DNA of 64,000 bases from Peromyscus leucopus. Taxonomy: Eukaryota > Chordata > Mammalia > Rodentia > Cricetidae. The notes under the pieces were generated by a model, which saw only the letters and a list, made by a program, of their open reading frames with translations, ran no database searches and was not told the DNA's origin. Below are positions 1-12,055 of this stretch, in pieces. Both the position numbers and the translations under genes were made by a program. The stretch covers positions 70,268,647 through 70,332,646 of the forward strand of contig NC_051069.1 of the NCBI RefSeq assembly GCF_004664715.2. Reading direction: 5' to 3'. Position 1 is the stretch's first letter. Each line of letters starts with the position of its first letter.

Positions 1-737
1 AAATAACGGGGCTTTTATGGGCCATTGAGATTGAGCTAGGTTTGGTGGCTCTCTTCCCTGGGAATGCTCTAATTTTACCTCTTTACAGAACATTTGAACC
101 ATGTTTGGATGTTGATTCCAAATACTATGATCACATACAATATTTAGAATTCTGGCAAAAAATACATTTTCTTTTTCTTTTTAATTGCATTCAAAATATG
201 GCATGAGATAAGAAAGTAAGTTTTTCTTTCCTATCTTAAATGGTACCATTACCATGTGTTAAATAATCTATTCTTTCTATAATGGTGTTACCATATACCA
301 CACGTTGAATACATGTAGATATGCTTCTAGAATATGTGCCCTGTATCAGTGCTTCTAGTATTGACACACATCAACATTTTAATGATTATTTTTAACATTT
401 AATTGGGGAGGACAACTTTTAGCCTTTTGTCGGCACTTTATAAGTTTCTGGATAAATTTTAAAATTATGTTTCAAAATTTAAATAGAACATTTTAATTGA
501 TAGTGATAAAAACTCCAGAATACTCAAGGGTATTCAGTGAAGATTTTTCTTCTTGTTTTTGTTTAAAATCTTCTTAGATCTCATGTCAACTCCTCAAACT
601 AATAAAAACTAATAGTTGTTTTGTAAATATCTTTCCAGAGGGTTGTTTTCTTGCACAAAAAGAATGACTTCAATAGGAACATTTGACACATAACAATATA
701 CCTAGAAAAGCATTCATTTTAATTTATGAACAACTTT
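1..737. other. AT-rich sequence, nothing recognised
   Basis: I see no gene, RNA or recognisable repeat here. The sequence is AT-rich with stops in all frames. Confidence 0.5.
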
Positions 738-856
738 GTAATTTTTTTTTTTGCTGTTGTTTTTGTTTTGTCATGCAGCATTTAACCCAGAGTCCTAGGC
801 ATGCTAGGCCAGTGTTCAGAAGTTGACACATCTTCAGGTCCTCCTAGTCCATTTTA
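738..856 (-). repeat. ID/B4-like SINE, old, minus strand
   Basis: A T-run at the left edge is the A-tail read in reverse. It is followed by a diverged form of the reverse-complemented ID body: an accctgagtcct-like segment, then a catgctaggc segment. ID and B4 SINEs are tRNA-derived RNA polymerase III retroposons of rodents, copied by L1 enzymes. The match is by eye only. Confidence 0.45.
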
Positions 857-1239
857 TGGGTGGGTATGATTTATTTAACCAGTACTCTATGGATGGAGTT
901 TTCTGCTCTCACAGACAATTACATTAAGAAAACCTGTAAGTACACAAATTACCACAAACAATTGCAATTGCCAACTGTCTTAACAGAAATGGAGTCTTTG
1001 TGTAAAGATGCAACACAATTGTAGTTGTAGTTCTGATCAAATCACTTTCTATGTGGAGCAGCTTATTTTCAGAATCTTTTGAAATACGTGAAATTGACAT
1101 GCTTTATTTTCCCTGACTTACCATCATTCTAACAGTATCAAGATTTGATTTTACTAATGTTATTGTGAGGATGGAATCACATTTGCATCTTTCCTTGTGC
1201 CAAATGATGTTAGAAAACTTTTCACAGTTTTGAATGTTG

Positions 1240-1990
1240 TGTGACATTATTTCTGGGGAGATGCAAACCTGAAGTTAAAACAAAAGTAAAAAGGGGGGGA
1301 TTGTGGAACACAATTCAATGGGTGGGGGAGATTTTCCTGGGTATGGAGGAATGTGGGGAACATGAGGAAGAGGGAAGGAAGAGGGATAAATAAACTAGGG
1401 ATGTTAGGATAAGCCATAAGGATTTGTATTATTTTATGGTTACTTAAAATTACATTTAATATATAAGCATATATGACTGTATTAATTGAAATGACATGAA
1501 TTGGAGTTGAAAATGGTCTCCCCCTCAAAAAAAAAGACCATATTGCTTACCAAAAATTCCAGTGCTAGTCATAGGAAACTTTCAAGTTGCTGGTCAGAGC
1601 AGTCAATGATACCTTTGAAATAATACAGGCTATTGTTATAGCCCTTGCTGCTTCTAAGAAAAGAAGGCAAGGCCCCATTGCTGAAGATATCACACATATT
1701 GGACACATAATTTTGAGGAATCAACCTGGATCTTACCTGGAAACTAGTCCTTCTTACTGATGACTAGTCCTTATTGCTTCAGAAAGAATCACACAAATAG
1801 TGGCCAAGTTTTGAGAAAGAGTGAAACAATAAATAGGCCTACCAACTGTAATACTAACAAGCTACAATAATGTCCACTCTGGCAAGATGTTTTGCAATGT
1901 GCAGGTGTGCCACTTATATCCTGGAGGTAACTGACAGCCATCTGTTTGGAATTAAGGCCCACTGAATAGGAGAAAGGGAATTCATGCCTT
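1240..1990 (+). mobile_element. Lx-type L1 3' UTR fragment, left part
   Basis: This matches the 3' UTR seen again at 11160-12050 of this window in order and content: a purine-rich block, then ggatgtt...aagccataaggat, then a gap, then aaggcccactgaat. The element is a 5'-truncated, non-coding L1 3' end of the old muroid Lx type. It continues after an inserted LTR at about 2319-2765. Confidence 0.65.
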
Positions 1991-2318
1991 ACAGGAAGAT
2001 AGGGCTCAAACCAGTTGCCAAGGCATGCACATAATATACTTCCTTATGAACCAACCTGGAGTCTTCCTGAGAGCCTAGCAACAGGTGCTATCAGAGGTGC
2101 TGATTGTGCCCAACCAATGAAGGGTGACTATGCAATGTCACCAGATTGGGATGCAGCCTGGGTGTTGGGAGGAGGGTATATAAGTCTTTCTTCATTACTG
2201 AATAAACAAGTCTGCTGTTTGCCTTTTACCTGACTCCAGGTGTCTGTATCATTGATGCTTCACCTTCTCACCCCATCCCCCAAGGGCCCATTACGACCCA
2301 GAAACAATCCCTGGGACT
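1990..2318 (+). mobile_element. Solo LTR-like insertion inside the Lx 3' UTR
   Basis: The segment interrupts an otherwise continuous L1 3' UTR: the same junction is uninterrupted near 11900-11940 and 36160-36200. It carries a TATA box (tatataa, 2177-2183) and a poly(A) signal (aataaa, 2201-2206), spaced as in the U3/R region of a retroviral LTR. A CT-rich U5-like segment ending in an acgaccc block follows. I could not fix the exact TG/CA ends or a target duplication, and I do not name the family. Confidence 0.5.
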
Positions 2319-2765
2319 GTAAATTTAGTTAATAACCTATAGTTGGTGAGGCCTTGGAACCTAGAGCAGAGCCTACTACTGCCAATTCCCTAAACCAGTA
2401 TAATCTGTAACTGCATTCTAAACATCACATTTATATCCATAGATAAGTGTAGTTTTTATTCCTCATCAAAGAAGCTACTTTTTTTGGGTGGGGAGAAGAC
2501 AGATGGCAACCATTACAAAAACAACAACTTGTCAAAATGCAGAGATCTACCCACTTCAGGATGCCTGCCTCCAATTAATACATATACAAGACAACCCCTC
2601 CAGTTAAGGGTTAGGGACCATCTTGGAAGATGGAGTGGAAAGATTGTAAGAACGAGAGGATCAAGACTGCTCTTAAAAATTGTTTCTTCTTTAAAAACAA
2701 ATGAAGGTATGAAGTGAGGAAGGAGGGGTGGATATGGTAGGATTTGGGGGAATGATCAAGAGACC
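2319..2765 (+). mobile_element. Lx-type L1 3' UTR fragment, right part
   Basis: This continues the 1240-1990 fragment past the LTR. It resumes with a taaattt...ttggtgaggcc block equivalent to 11915-11960 and runs through a stretch whose reverse complement appears at 12930-13590 and 59000-59450. It ends in an A-rich tail near 2780. It is non-coding. Confidence 0.6.
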
Positions 2766-3174
2766 TTGCATGGAATTCTCTAAAATTAAAAAAATTATAA
2801 AAATATACTTTAGAATAATGACTTAATGCTGCTGAAACTTTCTGATGGGAAAAGCATTTTACTAATTTTCACTTATTCAAAAACATGCCTATGCCTTTTA
2901 GGAACATTTAAATATGTTCTTTTAAAGGTTTTATACATTTATAGTAACACTCTTTTCCTGGTAATTTATATTTTTGTGACTAATGGAATCATACTTTTTC
3001 ATGTTAAGTCCAATTGATTATGTATAATTCATTGCTGTCTGTATACTGTTTTTAGCACTGCTAATTTATTAAGTTTTAAGGTGTAATATCTTCAAAAAAT
3101 ATAGTTTTATATTTTGTTGATTATTTTGTAGCTTTACTATATCTTATTTTATTTCTAATAAAAAGTCATATAAT
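2766..3174. other. AT-rich sequence, nothing recognised
   Basis: No gene or repeat was recognised between the L1 tail and the ERV remnant. Confidence 0.45.
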
Positions 3175-3569
3175 TGTAGACAGAAGTTTTCCCGTGTCCC
3201 ACCTGGACAACAGTCAGGAAAAATCTCTCTCACCTGCTGTTCCACAGCTGCTTATAAAATAGTCACTCAGAGGCTTAATATTATTTGCAGACTGTATAGT
3301 CTATGGCAGGCCTCTTGCTAGTTAACTCTTATATTTTAAATTAACCCATAGTTCTTATTTATGTTTAGCCACGTGGCTTGGTACCTTTTCTCAGTTCTGC
3401 CTTGTCATCTTCCTTCCTCTGTGTCTGGCTAGCAACACTGACTCTGCCCTTCCTCTTCCCATCTCTCTCCTGGATTTCCTGCCTGGCTATAACCTGACTC
3501 ACCATAGGCCAGAGCAGCTTCTTTATTAACAAATCATAGCCACACATATTCACATCATACAGAAAGACA
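3175..3569 (-). mobile_element. LTR of a mys-like class II ERV (3' LTR, minus)
   Basis: Read on the minus strand this is about 395 bp, starting TG and ending CA, and related to the LTRs at 10593-10960 and 57916-58313. All share, in the same order, the gcctggc segment, the ttaatttaa/taagat block and the cagcaagaagcctgcc-type block. On the minus strand the LTR is directly preceded by a polypurine tract at 3570-3580 and then interior sequence. It is therefore a 3' LTR rather than a solo copy. Class II ERVs of this kind are common in cricetid genomes. Confidence 0.65.
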
Positions 3570-3580
3570 GCCCCTTTTCT
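3570..3580 (-). other. Polypurine tract of the ERV
   Basis: On the minus strand this reads agaaaaggggc, immediately before the LTR's TG. That is the expected position and composition of the plus-strand primer of a retroviral element. Confidence 0.6.
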
Positions 3581-4650
3581 GTCTAATCATAAAGGAAAAT
3601 TTTTAACTTTAACATAGTAATATTACATATAATAGAACAGTTATCAAGCAAGAATTACAGTTACACTATCTAGTCTATTTATATTTGGCAAAATTAAAGA
3701 AAATACTCTATCATCTATTTTATATTTGTAAGCCTAAAGTTTCATATCTAATTTATCTTTTATCATAACGAAGGAAAATTGTAATCATAACTATTTAGTC
3801 TTCAAATACATTAAAGAATCTGGAAAAATATAACATTTCCTAAGTAAATAGGTAGTAAGCATTGTAAGCAACTTCCAAAATTCTAGAATGATAGAGACAG
3901 CTGGCTGCCTGGATAATCACTCAAAGTTTCTCTGCAATGTTGAGGCATCCATCTTTAGCCAATAGGTCTAGAGTTTTTTAGTCACTTCTTCCTGTGTATT
4001 GCAGAATGTCTGGTAGCCTCCTCTGAAAGACCATCTTGCCTTGTTTTGGCAAAATTTAGTGGTCATTTTCCATGGGTCCTACATGTCCAGTCAATATAAA
4101 ATTTTGTCAAACAGTCCAGGCAAGAACAGTTTCTTGCCCAAATGGCTATTTTTGCCAAGAAGAAGACAAGCTTCATATGGAGTGTCATCAATGCCCATCG
4201 TCTTCCTTGAAGTAATTGGTGCTGCCAGGAGCAGAAGTATCTCATTGTCCAGAAAAGTCTAAGTTTTTAAAACATTTTTAGGTGTTTGAATATTACCTAC
4301 CTAATTGATATATATCTATATATACCTAGGAAACTTAACTAAAGTGACTATAAGTTTGCTTATCATAGATGACTAATAATCTGTATTTCTTAATCATACA
4401 TTACAATTTTAAATGATCTGTATAAACATAATACCTTAAACAAGAGTAGAAATATATATACAGTGTAACAAAATTAACTTTAAATTTGTAATAAACTAAA
4501 ATCTATAGCAATTTTAAACAAATTGTTGCTCTTTAAAAGTAGATTAAATAATCTACCCTTTCATCCTATCATATCTATATCATATAATAACATTTTCCTT
4601 TTATTTAGTTAGTAAGTCTTCAAGTGTTTCTCCATCAAGGATTTTATGTC
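3581..4650 (-). mobile_element. ERV interior remnant, non-coding
   Basis: About 1 kb of AT-rich sequence lies upstream of the polypurine tract on the minus strand. It holds no long reading frame, and no gag, pro or pol motif is visible. I associate it with interior sequence of mys-like elements of cricetids, from memory only. The left LTR and primer-binding site were not found, so the element is truncated near the GT microsatellite at 4708. Confidence 0.45.
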
Positions 4651-4704
4651 AGAATTTTAATGTATGTTTTTCTCTCTCTCAATCTCATCTCTCTTCCTCT
4701 TCCT

Positions 4705-4707
<3 letters not shown>

Positions 4708-4749
<42 letters not shown>
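4708..4749. repeat. (GT)n microsatellite
   Basis: An uninterrupted GT tract of about 42 bp, preceded by a CT-rich run. Such tracts vary in length between individuals and can adopt Z-DNA. Confidence 0.95.
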
Positions 4750-4750
<1 letters not shown>

Positions 4751-5184
4751 ATGTGTATGCATGCATATTGTGCTTGGTGAAAATAATTAAGCTATACCTT
4801 TCTACACAAATTTTGAAGTAACCCTTAAACCTCTAAATAAATTGTTGTAATTTAAAAGGTTAGTCTCAGGAATGAAATCTTATCATTAAATACACACACC
4901 TTCCCATTGGCTTTAGTAAAACTATGTGACTATCTTCAGATGGGCATTTCACTCTGGTGACTTTAGTCCCTGTCATATGCCTGATGTTTGTATTTCAATC
5001 ATCTTACTGTAATTCTGACCTGACTTAGACACTGCTTTAGATTTTGTCTTACTAAAACGCTGTTTTCTCTCTGATCAATAGCGTCTCTCTTCTCATTTTC
5101 TCATGTGCAGGCTCCTGCAACTGCTCTGGAAATTTCTTTTAGCATTACCTCATCTCTAAGCTGAGTACTTACCTGACGCTGCTG
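4750..5184. other. Unique AT-rich sequence
   Basis: Nothing was recognised between the GT tract and the URR1 copy. Confidence 0.4.
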
Positions 5185-5583
5185 GCTAGTTTTTGCCAAC
5201 TTGTCACCAACTAGAGTCACCTGGAAAGAGGAAACCTCAGTTGAGGTACTGCTTCTATCAGTGTGGCCTGTGGGCACATCAGTGGGGCATTTCTTAATTG
5301 CTTGTGGGTGAAGGAGGGCCCAGATCACTGTGGTTAGAACTACCCGTAGGCAGGTGGGCCTGGGCTACAGAAGAAAGGTAGCTCAACATGAGGCTGGAGG
5401 AAAGTTGATAATCACCTGTCCTGCATGGAGTCTGCTTAAGTTCCTACCTCCAGTTCTAGCGTAAGTTCTTGCCCCACCTTCCCTCAATAACTGACTGTGA
5501 TGTAGCAGTTTAAGGTAAATAATCATTTTCATTTCCTAAGTTGGTTTTTACAACATCTTATTGCAGTAACAAAAGGTTAAGTA
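5185..5583 (-). mobile_element. URR1-type hAT-Charlie element, minus
   Basis: The conserved order of this rodent MITE reads in reverse. It starts with aacttgtcaccaactagagtca, then the cctcagttgagg block, the aggagggcccag block, and an end that resembles the reverse complement of the 5' end at 7177. URR1 is a non-autonomous DNA transposon once moved by a hAT transposase. This copy encodes nothing. Confidence 0.6.
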
Positions 5584-7176
5584 GGAAGGAAATTACTAAT
5601 AGGATTTATGCACAGACCCTTTCTCTTCATGTTTCCCACATTTTCAGAATACTGGTCAGATTATTTTTCTTTTATGTATTTTTGTCTATGTAAAATTAAT
5701 CTGTAGAAGAACCATGTAGAGTAAGACATCAGGCTTGTTTTCCTACATTTTCTGCTTTGAAGTTAATTCGGTAGCATCTCTGTGTGGTATGAGCTCAAAA
5801 TCTTCCCATGACTTAAGTGTACTTAAATTGCCTTTTAGTGCTTCTACAAACCATGGTATTTCAGTCACTGCCCTCTGTTCTAGACATCTTTCCCAGACAC
5901 AGGACTTTCTTCTTTAAGGTCTAGCACCCTCCCAGGTCAGCTGCATGACTGCCACCATGAAATCTTCCTTCACAACCAACTCTTCAGTCTGTTCTGTTCC
6001 TTGAATATCCTGTGTTCTGAGTTCTATTAATTCTTTTTGTTTGTTTTATCCTTTGAGTTTCTTTCTTAGAAAAGGTTCATTGAAGATAAGACTCTAAGGG
6101 ATGTATATGTCTGAAAGAGAGTTCTCTGCCACTTTGGAATTTTTGTATGAATTCTGTACAGGACAAAATGCCAACATGGAAGTAATCTTCATTCTTTTAA
6201 AAAGTTAAAGATGTTATCACATCTGTTTTGGCTCCTAATCACACTACTACATTATTCAGGGTTATTAATTCTTTTGAGTGAACCTGATCTCATTTTTCTT
6301 CTATGTGGGAGACTATTTTCCCCATTGTCTTGAATCTTTGATGGGTCATTTCCTGATCTTGATCCTGGTCAATTTCCTTTCATCATTTTATTATATTTTT
6401 TCTAGAATTCTAATAATTCTTTTCAATACATTTCATTTTTCTCCTTTTAACTGTTTCCCAGAACAATATCCTGATTTATCTGCTAATCATTTTGCTTCCT
6501 CAATTCAGCAAGCACATTTATGTCTTTCCAAAATTCTTTTTCAGAAATAGTCATTTATCAAAGTGCCTTCTTGTCTCAGGGATGCACATTTTAAATAAAT
6601 AATACTTTTCTAAATATATTATTTTCTTTATTTACTCATTTGCTTGTTTGTTTGCTTTGGCTACTATTCTTACAATAGGGGATTTTCACAGACATTCTTT
6701 ACTTGGGACAAAAATACAAGGGAAGCTGAAGGAGATTTCTATGCATGAGTGTCCTTGTGGATTTCATGCAGGCCTTGTCTTTTCAAAATAGGTTCCTGAG
6801 AGTGTGTTTTCCCCCCATTTTTCCAAGAAAAATATAAATCTAATAGCGTTCTACATGCAGAGAAGAAAGGTTAATTCTTTGCCTCCAACAGAAGTCTTAA
6901 TGCTGTAGAGCTTGATTCTCTTGTGATGCTCAGTTTTCAATACTGCTTTCACCTCAATGTATCACTTTTCGTTGCTTTAGACAGATTCCTCAGAACATAA
7001 TCTTCTGGTCAACTATCTACAGGGTATAAAATAGCATCCTGGGAAGTGTGTGCACAGGCCATATCAGAATGTTCACACTTAAGTCAGTAAAGTGTCCTTG
7101 AGGATTCTGTTTGCTAAGTGGTAGACTCTCTTCTCTGACTTTGCCAGTGGTTCCCAGACCAGGTAAAGACTTCAGT
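5584..7176. other. Unique sequence, T-rich on the plus strand
   Basis: No repeat family or exon was recognised. Long T- and CT-rich runs give short chance reading frames only. Confidence 0.4.
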
Positions 7177-7594
7177 CAGTGTCTTAGTTGGAGTTTCTAC
7201 TGCTTTTAATAAAGTTAAAAGCAACTTGGGGAGGAAAGGGTTTATTTCATTTTATACTTCCAGGTAATAGTCCACCACTGAGGGAAATCAGGGCAGAAAG
7301 TCAAGCAGGGCAGGAACCTGGAGGCAGGAACTGATGAGGAAGACATAGGCGAGTGCTGCTTACTGGCCTATCCTTCCTGGCTGGCTCAGTCTGCTTTTTC
7401 ATACATCCCAGGACCACTGCCTGCTCAGGGTGACCAGACCCACAAGGGCTGGCTATTCTGACAACAGTCACTAAGAAACACACTACAGACTTACAGACAG
7501 GCCCATCTTTTGGGGGCATTTTCACAATTGAGAGTCACTCTTCATAAATTACAACCTTGTCCTGAGTTGGCAATAAACTAGCCAGGGCAGTCTG
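7177..7594 (+). mobile_element. URR1-type hAT-Charlie element, plus
   Basis: This begins cagtgtcttagttgg and contains the diagnostic agcaacttggggaggaaa segment, then the gggcaggaacctggaggcag segment. It ends near actagccagggcag. It is close to full length for the family (about 0.4 kb) and has no coding capacity. It is the clearest URR1 copy in the window, with related copies at 5185, 19313, 23318/25022 and 60646. Confidence 0.75.
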
Positions 7595-9835
7595 CCTGTG
7601 GAGAAAGCTCTGGGGTCACTTCTCCCATGTCTTCAGAAAGGAGATTTAGCCAACTATTGCACTTTACCCAGCCCTCTGCCTTCATGGCATTCCACAGGTC
7701 CCTGGATGCCACCCCCTCCCCCCCCCCATGCTCCAGACTTCTGGACTTTCTGTAGCATAGTCAAAGTCCCCACAGCTTGCTTGGCATTCAGCTTTTGGAG
7801 ACTGCTAACTTACTTAACACTCATCTATTTGGAATATTTTTCTTTCAAATTTTCTTTCTATTCCCTCTTTCTCTACTCTCTTTATTCTTAATGTAAAAAC
7901 AAAATAAAACAAAGAAGTTCTTACTGTTATTTCAAGGAGTGCAGCAAGGAGTGAAAGAAAGCATTTATTTAATCTGTTACCTACAAGCAGAAAGCTAATC
8001 ATCTGGACTTCAAATTGCGCTTTAGTGTTCTGCAAGGATAAGGTGGCCTCACTCTTCACTATCATGGGAAGCTGTTCTACATTCATTAATTCTTTTCTGA
8101 TGAACTCCAAAGTGTCTAAGTATCTGGAGGTTATTAGCAAACTTGCAAATAGGAGAAAAAAACTCTCCTAAAATTATGACTTAAATTTTCAAGAAAACAA
8201 ATCTGTCACATTTTTATGTCTTCTTGTGAGACTTCTTAGCAGGAAAGTTTTATTTATTTGTTTGTTTCTTACATTCATGTCAAGATAGCCATGCATTATT
8301 TTAAATAACAATACAGTTTTAGAAGGTAATAATTTATTACCTTTAATCTTCATGGACTTTTTCTAGAGTATAAATAAATTTAAAAATTTATAAATAAATC
8401 TTTAATTTATAAAGATTCAGAAGCTAAATATATTTATTTTTGTTCTAATAGACTTTTCTAGAATTATTTTTATGCCTTAGCAAATAAACACCACAAATAG
8501 CAACTTTCTCACTCTTTGCAATATTCATTCTTACTTTTGAATCTCTGAATGAATCTCATTGAGCTGTTTCCTTTTTTTGCCTTGCTCTGATTCAGCTGCT
8601 CTTCTACCATCTTACAATATTACTTCATTCAATTATTTTTTTTAACCTATCAATACATGGAGTTATTTTTTGGTTTTGTTTAACATTGACTTCATAATTC
8701 ACCATTTCTGTGTATAGTAACATTGCTACTGCTTTTTAAATTATCTACAGTTGTTTGGTTGGTTTTAAGCTATTAGTTCATAGGAAAAGAGTTCTTTTTT
8801 AAAGCAATTTAGGATACATATTTGAACCTATATTATTACAGTTTCAAATTATTCTGTGGAGTAGGTGTCTTAGACCAGTGGCTGTAGAACTGTATTCCAC
8901 TCATAGATGCATTATGTTTAGAATCTTGTTATGTCTATGGATGGTTTTTTAAAATGCAATATAGATATGTAGTTGTGGAATTGATTATATCTCTAGAAAT
9001 TCAGTATTTATTGTGTTTACAAATTTACTTACCCTAAGCAAACGATTTTCCTCTTAAGCCCTAGTTTAGGAAATACATTTGCAGTGACCTCATATTAATA
9101 CTCACAATTATCTCATACTTATTAGCAAAAACAAACAAACAAACAGAGCTTGATCATGAATAATCAACACATAGTCTTCAAATTTATTTCTAAACAATTC
9201 CTTAAAGGCCAAAATTCTATGAATTTATTACAAAACAGTGAACCAAGTACTCTTCTAATGTATCTAACTTTTTATTTAATTATGCAAGATGAAAGAACTG
9301 TGATAATAAAAATTCAGTCCCTGGTTTTAAATGCAAGATACAGAAATGAATGTGTTGTGGCAGAGGTAAAACATGAAGGTATCAGAGGAGGTGCCATATA
9401 GTTTTTGACAGTCATGTGGTCCCTATGGTAGCTACACAAAAGTGCTGTTTTGTAAAAGAAGCCATGGGAAGCCTGTAAATAATTAAGCATGATTGTCTTA
9501 CAAAAAGTTTGGTTTTGTTTTTAAGTGACATACTAAAATTTGTCTATGATTCATAGTTTTCCCACCTTTGTACCAAAGTAATTTGTCATGTATCACCTAT
9601 AGAGATAGAACTCTTAAAAACTCTAAGCCTGGCTAAGAACCTGATTATGTGTTCCAAAATAGCTTTATCTGTACTCTATAATCTGTCCATTTCTCATAGT
9701 AACAAAGGATGGAAAATTGTCATAACATGCTTTGACTGTACTATTTATGATCAAATTTTTTGTTCTCCTATTTCACTAGAACTTATGAGTCTTTAAAAAT
9801 TGCATTTATATATTTAACATATATGTATATTTTGT
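7595..9835. other. Unique AT-rich sequence
   Basis: No gene or repeat was recognised. A C-run lies at 7712-7727. A minus-strand open frame of 108 codons (7814-8140) shows no recognisable domain and is most likely chance. Confidence 0.4.
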
Positions 9836-10022
9836 CTCCATGTGTGTCTGTGCACCATGTATATACCTGGGTACACAGATAGGCCAGAAGTGGAAGTCAG
9901 ATCCCCCGAAACTGGAATTGTAGATGGCTATGAGCATCCATGTGATTACTGGGAATTGAACCCAAATCCTCTCAAGAGAAGCCAATTCTCTTCACCATTA
10001 AGTTGTCTCTTCAACCCCATAG
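9836..10022 (-). repeat. B3-type SINE, minus
   Basis: This is the reverse complement of a tRNA-derived B2/B3 SINE. It shows the gtgtgtctgtgcaccatgt start, the ggccagaag segment, and the tgggaattgaaccc box B region near 9950-9963. It ends by the ttcaacccc segment. It is non-coding. Confidence 0.75.
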
Positions 10023-10084
10023 TGCCCTTTTCACCTTATGGTTCTAGAATAAGAGAGATAATGTTCATCTAGTCATTAGTATTT

Positions 10085-10592
10085 CTCTTCAATTCAAGGG
10101 CAAATTAAACTAGGGCTTCTCAGAGAAAGTAAGAAAAAACAAATGCCCCCAATTAAAATGGGCTATGATCTGAAAAGAGAGTTTTCAAAAGAAGGGATGT
10201 CTAGAAAGTGTTTGACACCCTTAGAAATGAGGGAAATGCAAATTAAAATGACTTTGAGATTTCATCTTATCCCAGACAGAATGGATAAGATCCAGAGAAC
10301 AACTAACAACAAATGCTCATGAGGATGAGGACACAGGAAAACTCTCATTCACCTTGGTGCTGGAATGCAAATTACTGCAGCCACTATGGAAATCAAAGTG
10401 GATAATTTTTATAAAACTAAAAATATATCTAGCTATATCTCTGGTTGACATATATCCAAAGAATGTGATTATCTACTGCAGAGATGATTGCTCAGCTATG
10501 CTCATTGCCCCCCTATCCACTCTTGTCCTGAAATGGAAGCAACCTAGATGTCCAACTGATAGGTGGATAATGGAAATGTGATATGTACACAC
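10085..10592 (+). pseudogene. Degraded L1 ORF2 3' end, Lx type
   Basis: The sequence can be followed as the last part of L1 ORF2: the gaaatgcaaattaaaatgac segment (10227-10246), the equivalent of the C-terminal cysteine-rich region, then the aagcaacctagatgtccaac segment. These correspond to positions near 46750-47090 in the full-length L1 of this window. Many stops and indels break the frame. The element is interrupted at 10592 by a solo LTR and continues after 10967. Confidence 0.75.
10587..10592 (+). repeat. Target-site duplication, left copy (acacac)
   Basis: Six bases identical to 10961-10966, flanking the solo LTR. Six base pairs is the usual duplication for class II ERV integrase. Because the sequence is simple, a chance match is possible. 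Confidence 0.65.
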
Positions 10593-10960
10593 TGTAGCTG
10601 AAGTTTTCCTGTGTCCCATCAAGTCTGCTGCCACTCAGACCCAAGTAAACCTACAGAGGCTTATATTAATTAAAACACTTTGGCCATTATCTCAGGCCTA
10701 CTGCTGACTAGCTCTTAAACTCAGCCCATTTCTGTTAATCTATACATTGCCATGTGCTCTGTAGCTTTACCTGTGTGCCATTATATGCTGCTCCCTGGAT
10801 GGCAGACTGGCTGCCATCTCCTGACTCAGTCTTCCTCTTCCCAGAATTCTCCTTGTCTGTTTATCCCGCCTATACTTCCTGCCTGGCTACTTGCCAGTCA
10901 GCTTTTTATTATCAACCAATCAGGTTAACACATTCACAGCATGCAGAATATCCTACAGCA
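10593..10960 (-). mobile_element. Solo LTR, mys-like class II ERV, minus
   Basis: A 368-bp LTR on the minus strand, running TG to CA and flanked by acacac on both sides. It sits inside a continuous L1 ORF2/3' UTR fragment, which proves it is a later insertion. It is the left-over of recombination between the two LTRs of a provirus. It is related to the LTRs at 3175-3569 and 57916-58313. Confidence 0.75.
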
Positions 10961-10966
10961 ACACAC

Positions 10967-12055
10967 ATAGAATTTTATTCTTTCATAACGGAAGTGAGAT
11001 CATGAATTTTCATGTAAATGAACAGAGCTGGAAAATATACTCAGTGAGATAATCCCTACCCAGAAAGACAACTCTACATGTCCTCTCTCCTTTGTAGATC
11101 ATAGATCCAAATCCTTAGAGTATATTACTTGGAGTAACTGCAGAAGCCATAAAAATAAAGAGGTGATGGGAGAGGAAGAGGAAGCTCTACAGAGGGAGAT
11201 AATATATTAGAGGAAAGGGACAATGGAATAACTTAACTGAGGAGAGGGAAGTTTGGGTAATGTGAAGAAAGAGGGAAGAAAGAGAGGTAAATAACACAAA
11301 GGATGTTTGATAAAGCCATAGGGATATATATTATATAAGGTTACTTAAAGATACATATATGATATATGTATGCTATATACATACATAACATATATTATAT
11401 ACATGTATACACACATACACACACACACACACACACACATATATATGTATATGTATATCTTTGTGCATATGCCATATTAGGTAATAATGTTCTCATCAGC
11501 AGCCATAAACTATCTAACCAAAACCCCATTTCCATGCAAAGGAAATCTCCCTTTAACTTACTAGTCAGTTTAGGTTCAAGTGACCCACATAACAATATAG
11601 ACTATGCTATTGCCCTTGACTGACTCCTAGAACTTGAAGGTAAAACAGTAGTTCACACCCTTCAGACACAGGACTTAAAAGAATCAAACTTGTATGACCT
11701 GGAAAACTCTTTTCCAAGTGCTCTCATAGTTTCAGGTGCCACAGGAGAACAGTAATCTATAGTCATACTTAACTACTAAGTCTGTGCACCAGAACAATGA
11801 GTGGCTTGGCAAGATCTCTCAAATGGTGCAACACTGGCACTTTAATCTTGGGGATTACCTGTCTATTGGACTTAAAACCCACTGGATATAAGGGAACTGA
11901 TACCTAGCACTGCTAACCTCGTCAACTATGCATGGGTGGAGACCCTAGAGGAGAAAATATAACTACCGTTTTCTTAAATCAGTATAACTCTAACTGCATT
12001 CTAAATACTTAAACTTGTAGATAAATGTATCTTTTATTCATAGGTAGCAAAAATT
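10967..12055 (+). mobile_element. Lx-type L1 ORF2 end and 3' UTR, after the LTR
   Basis: The L1 resumes with the segment equivalent to the ORF2 terminus (ctcagtgagataatccctacccagaaag). It then passes through a purine-rich 3' UTR, an AC microsatellite at 11409-11440, and the aggacttaaaa...ctggatataagggaactgatacc block. It ends near 12050. It is collinear with 1240-2400 and 36110-36290. Confidence 0.7.
11409..11440. repeat. (AC)n microsatellite in an L1 3' UTR
   Basis: An AC tract inside the Lx 3' UTR, embedded in a TA-rich region (11340-11460). Confidence 0.9.

Noticed and set aside
7814..8140. 108-codon minus-strand frame
   Set aside because: No domain or neighbouring signal; within the range expected by chance.
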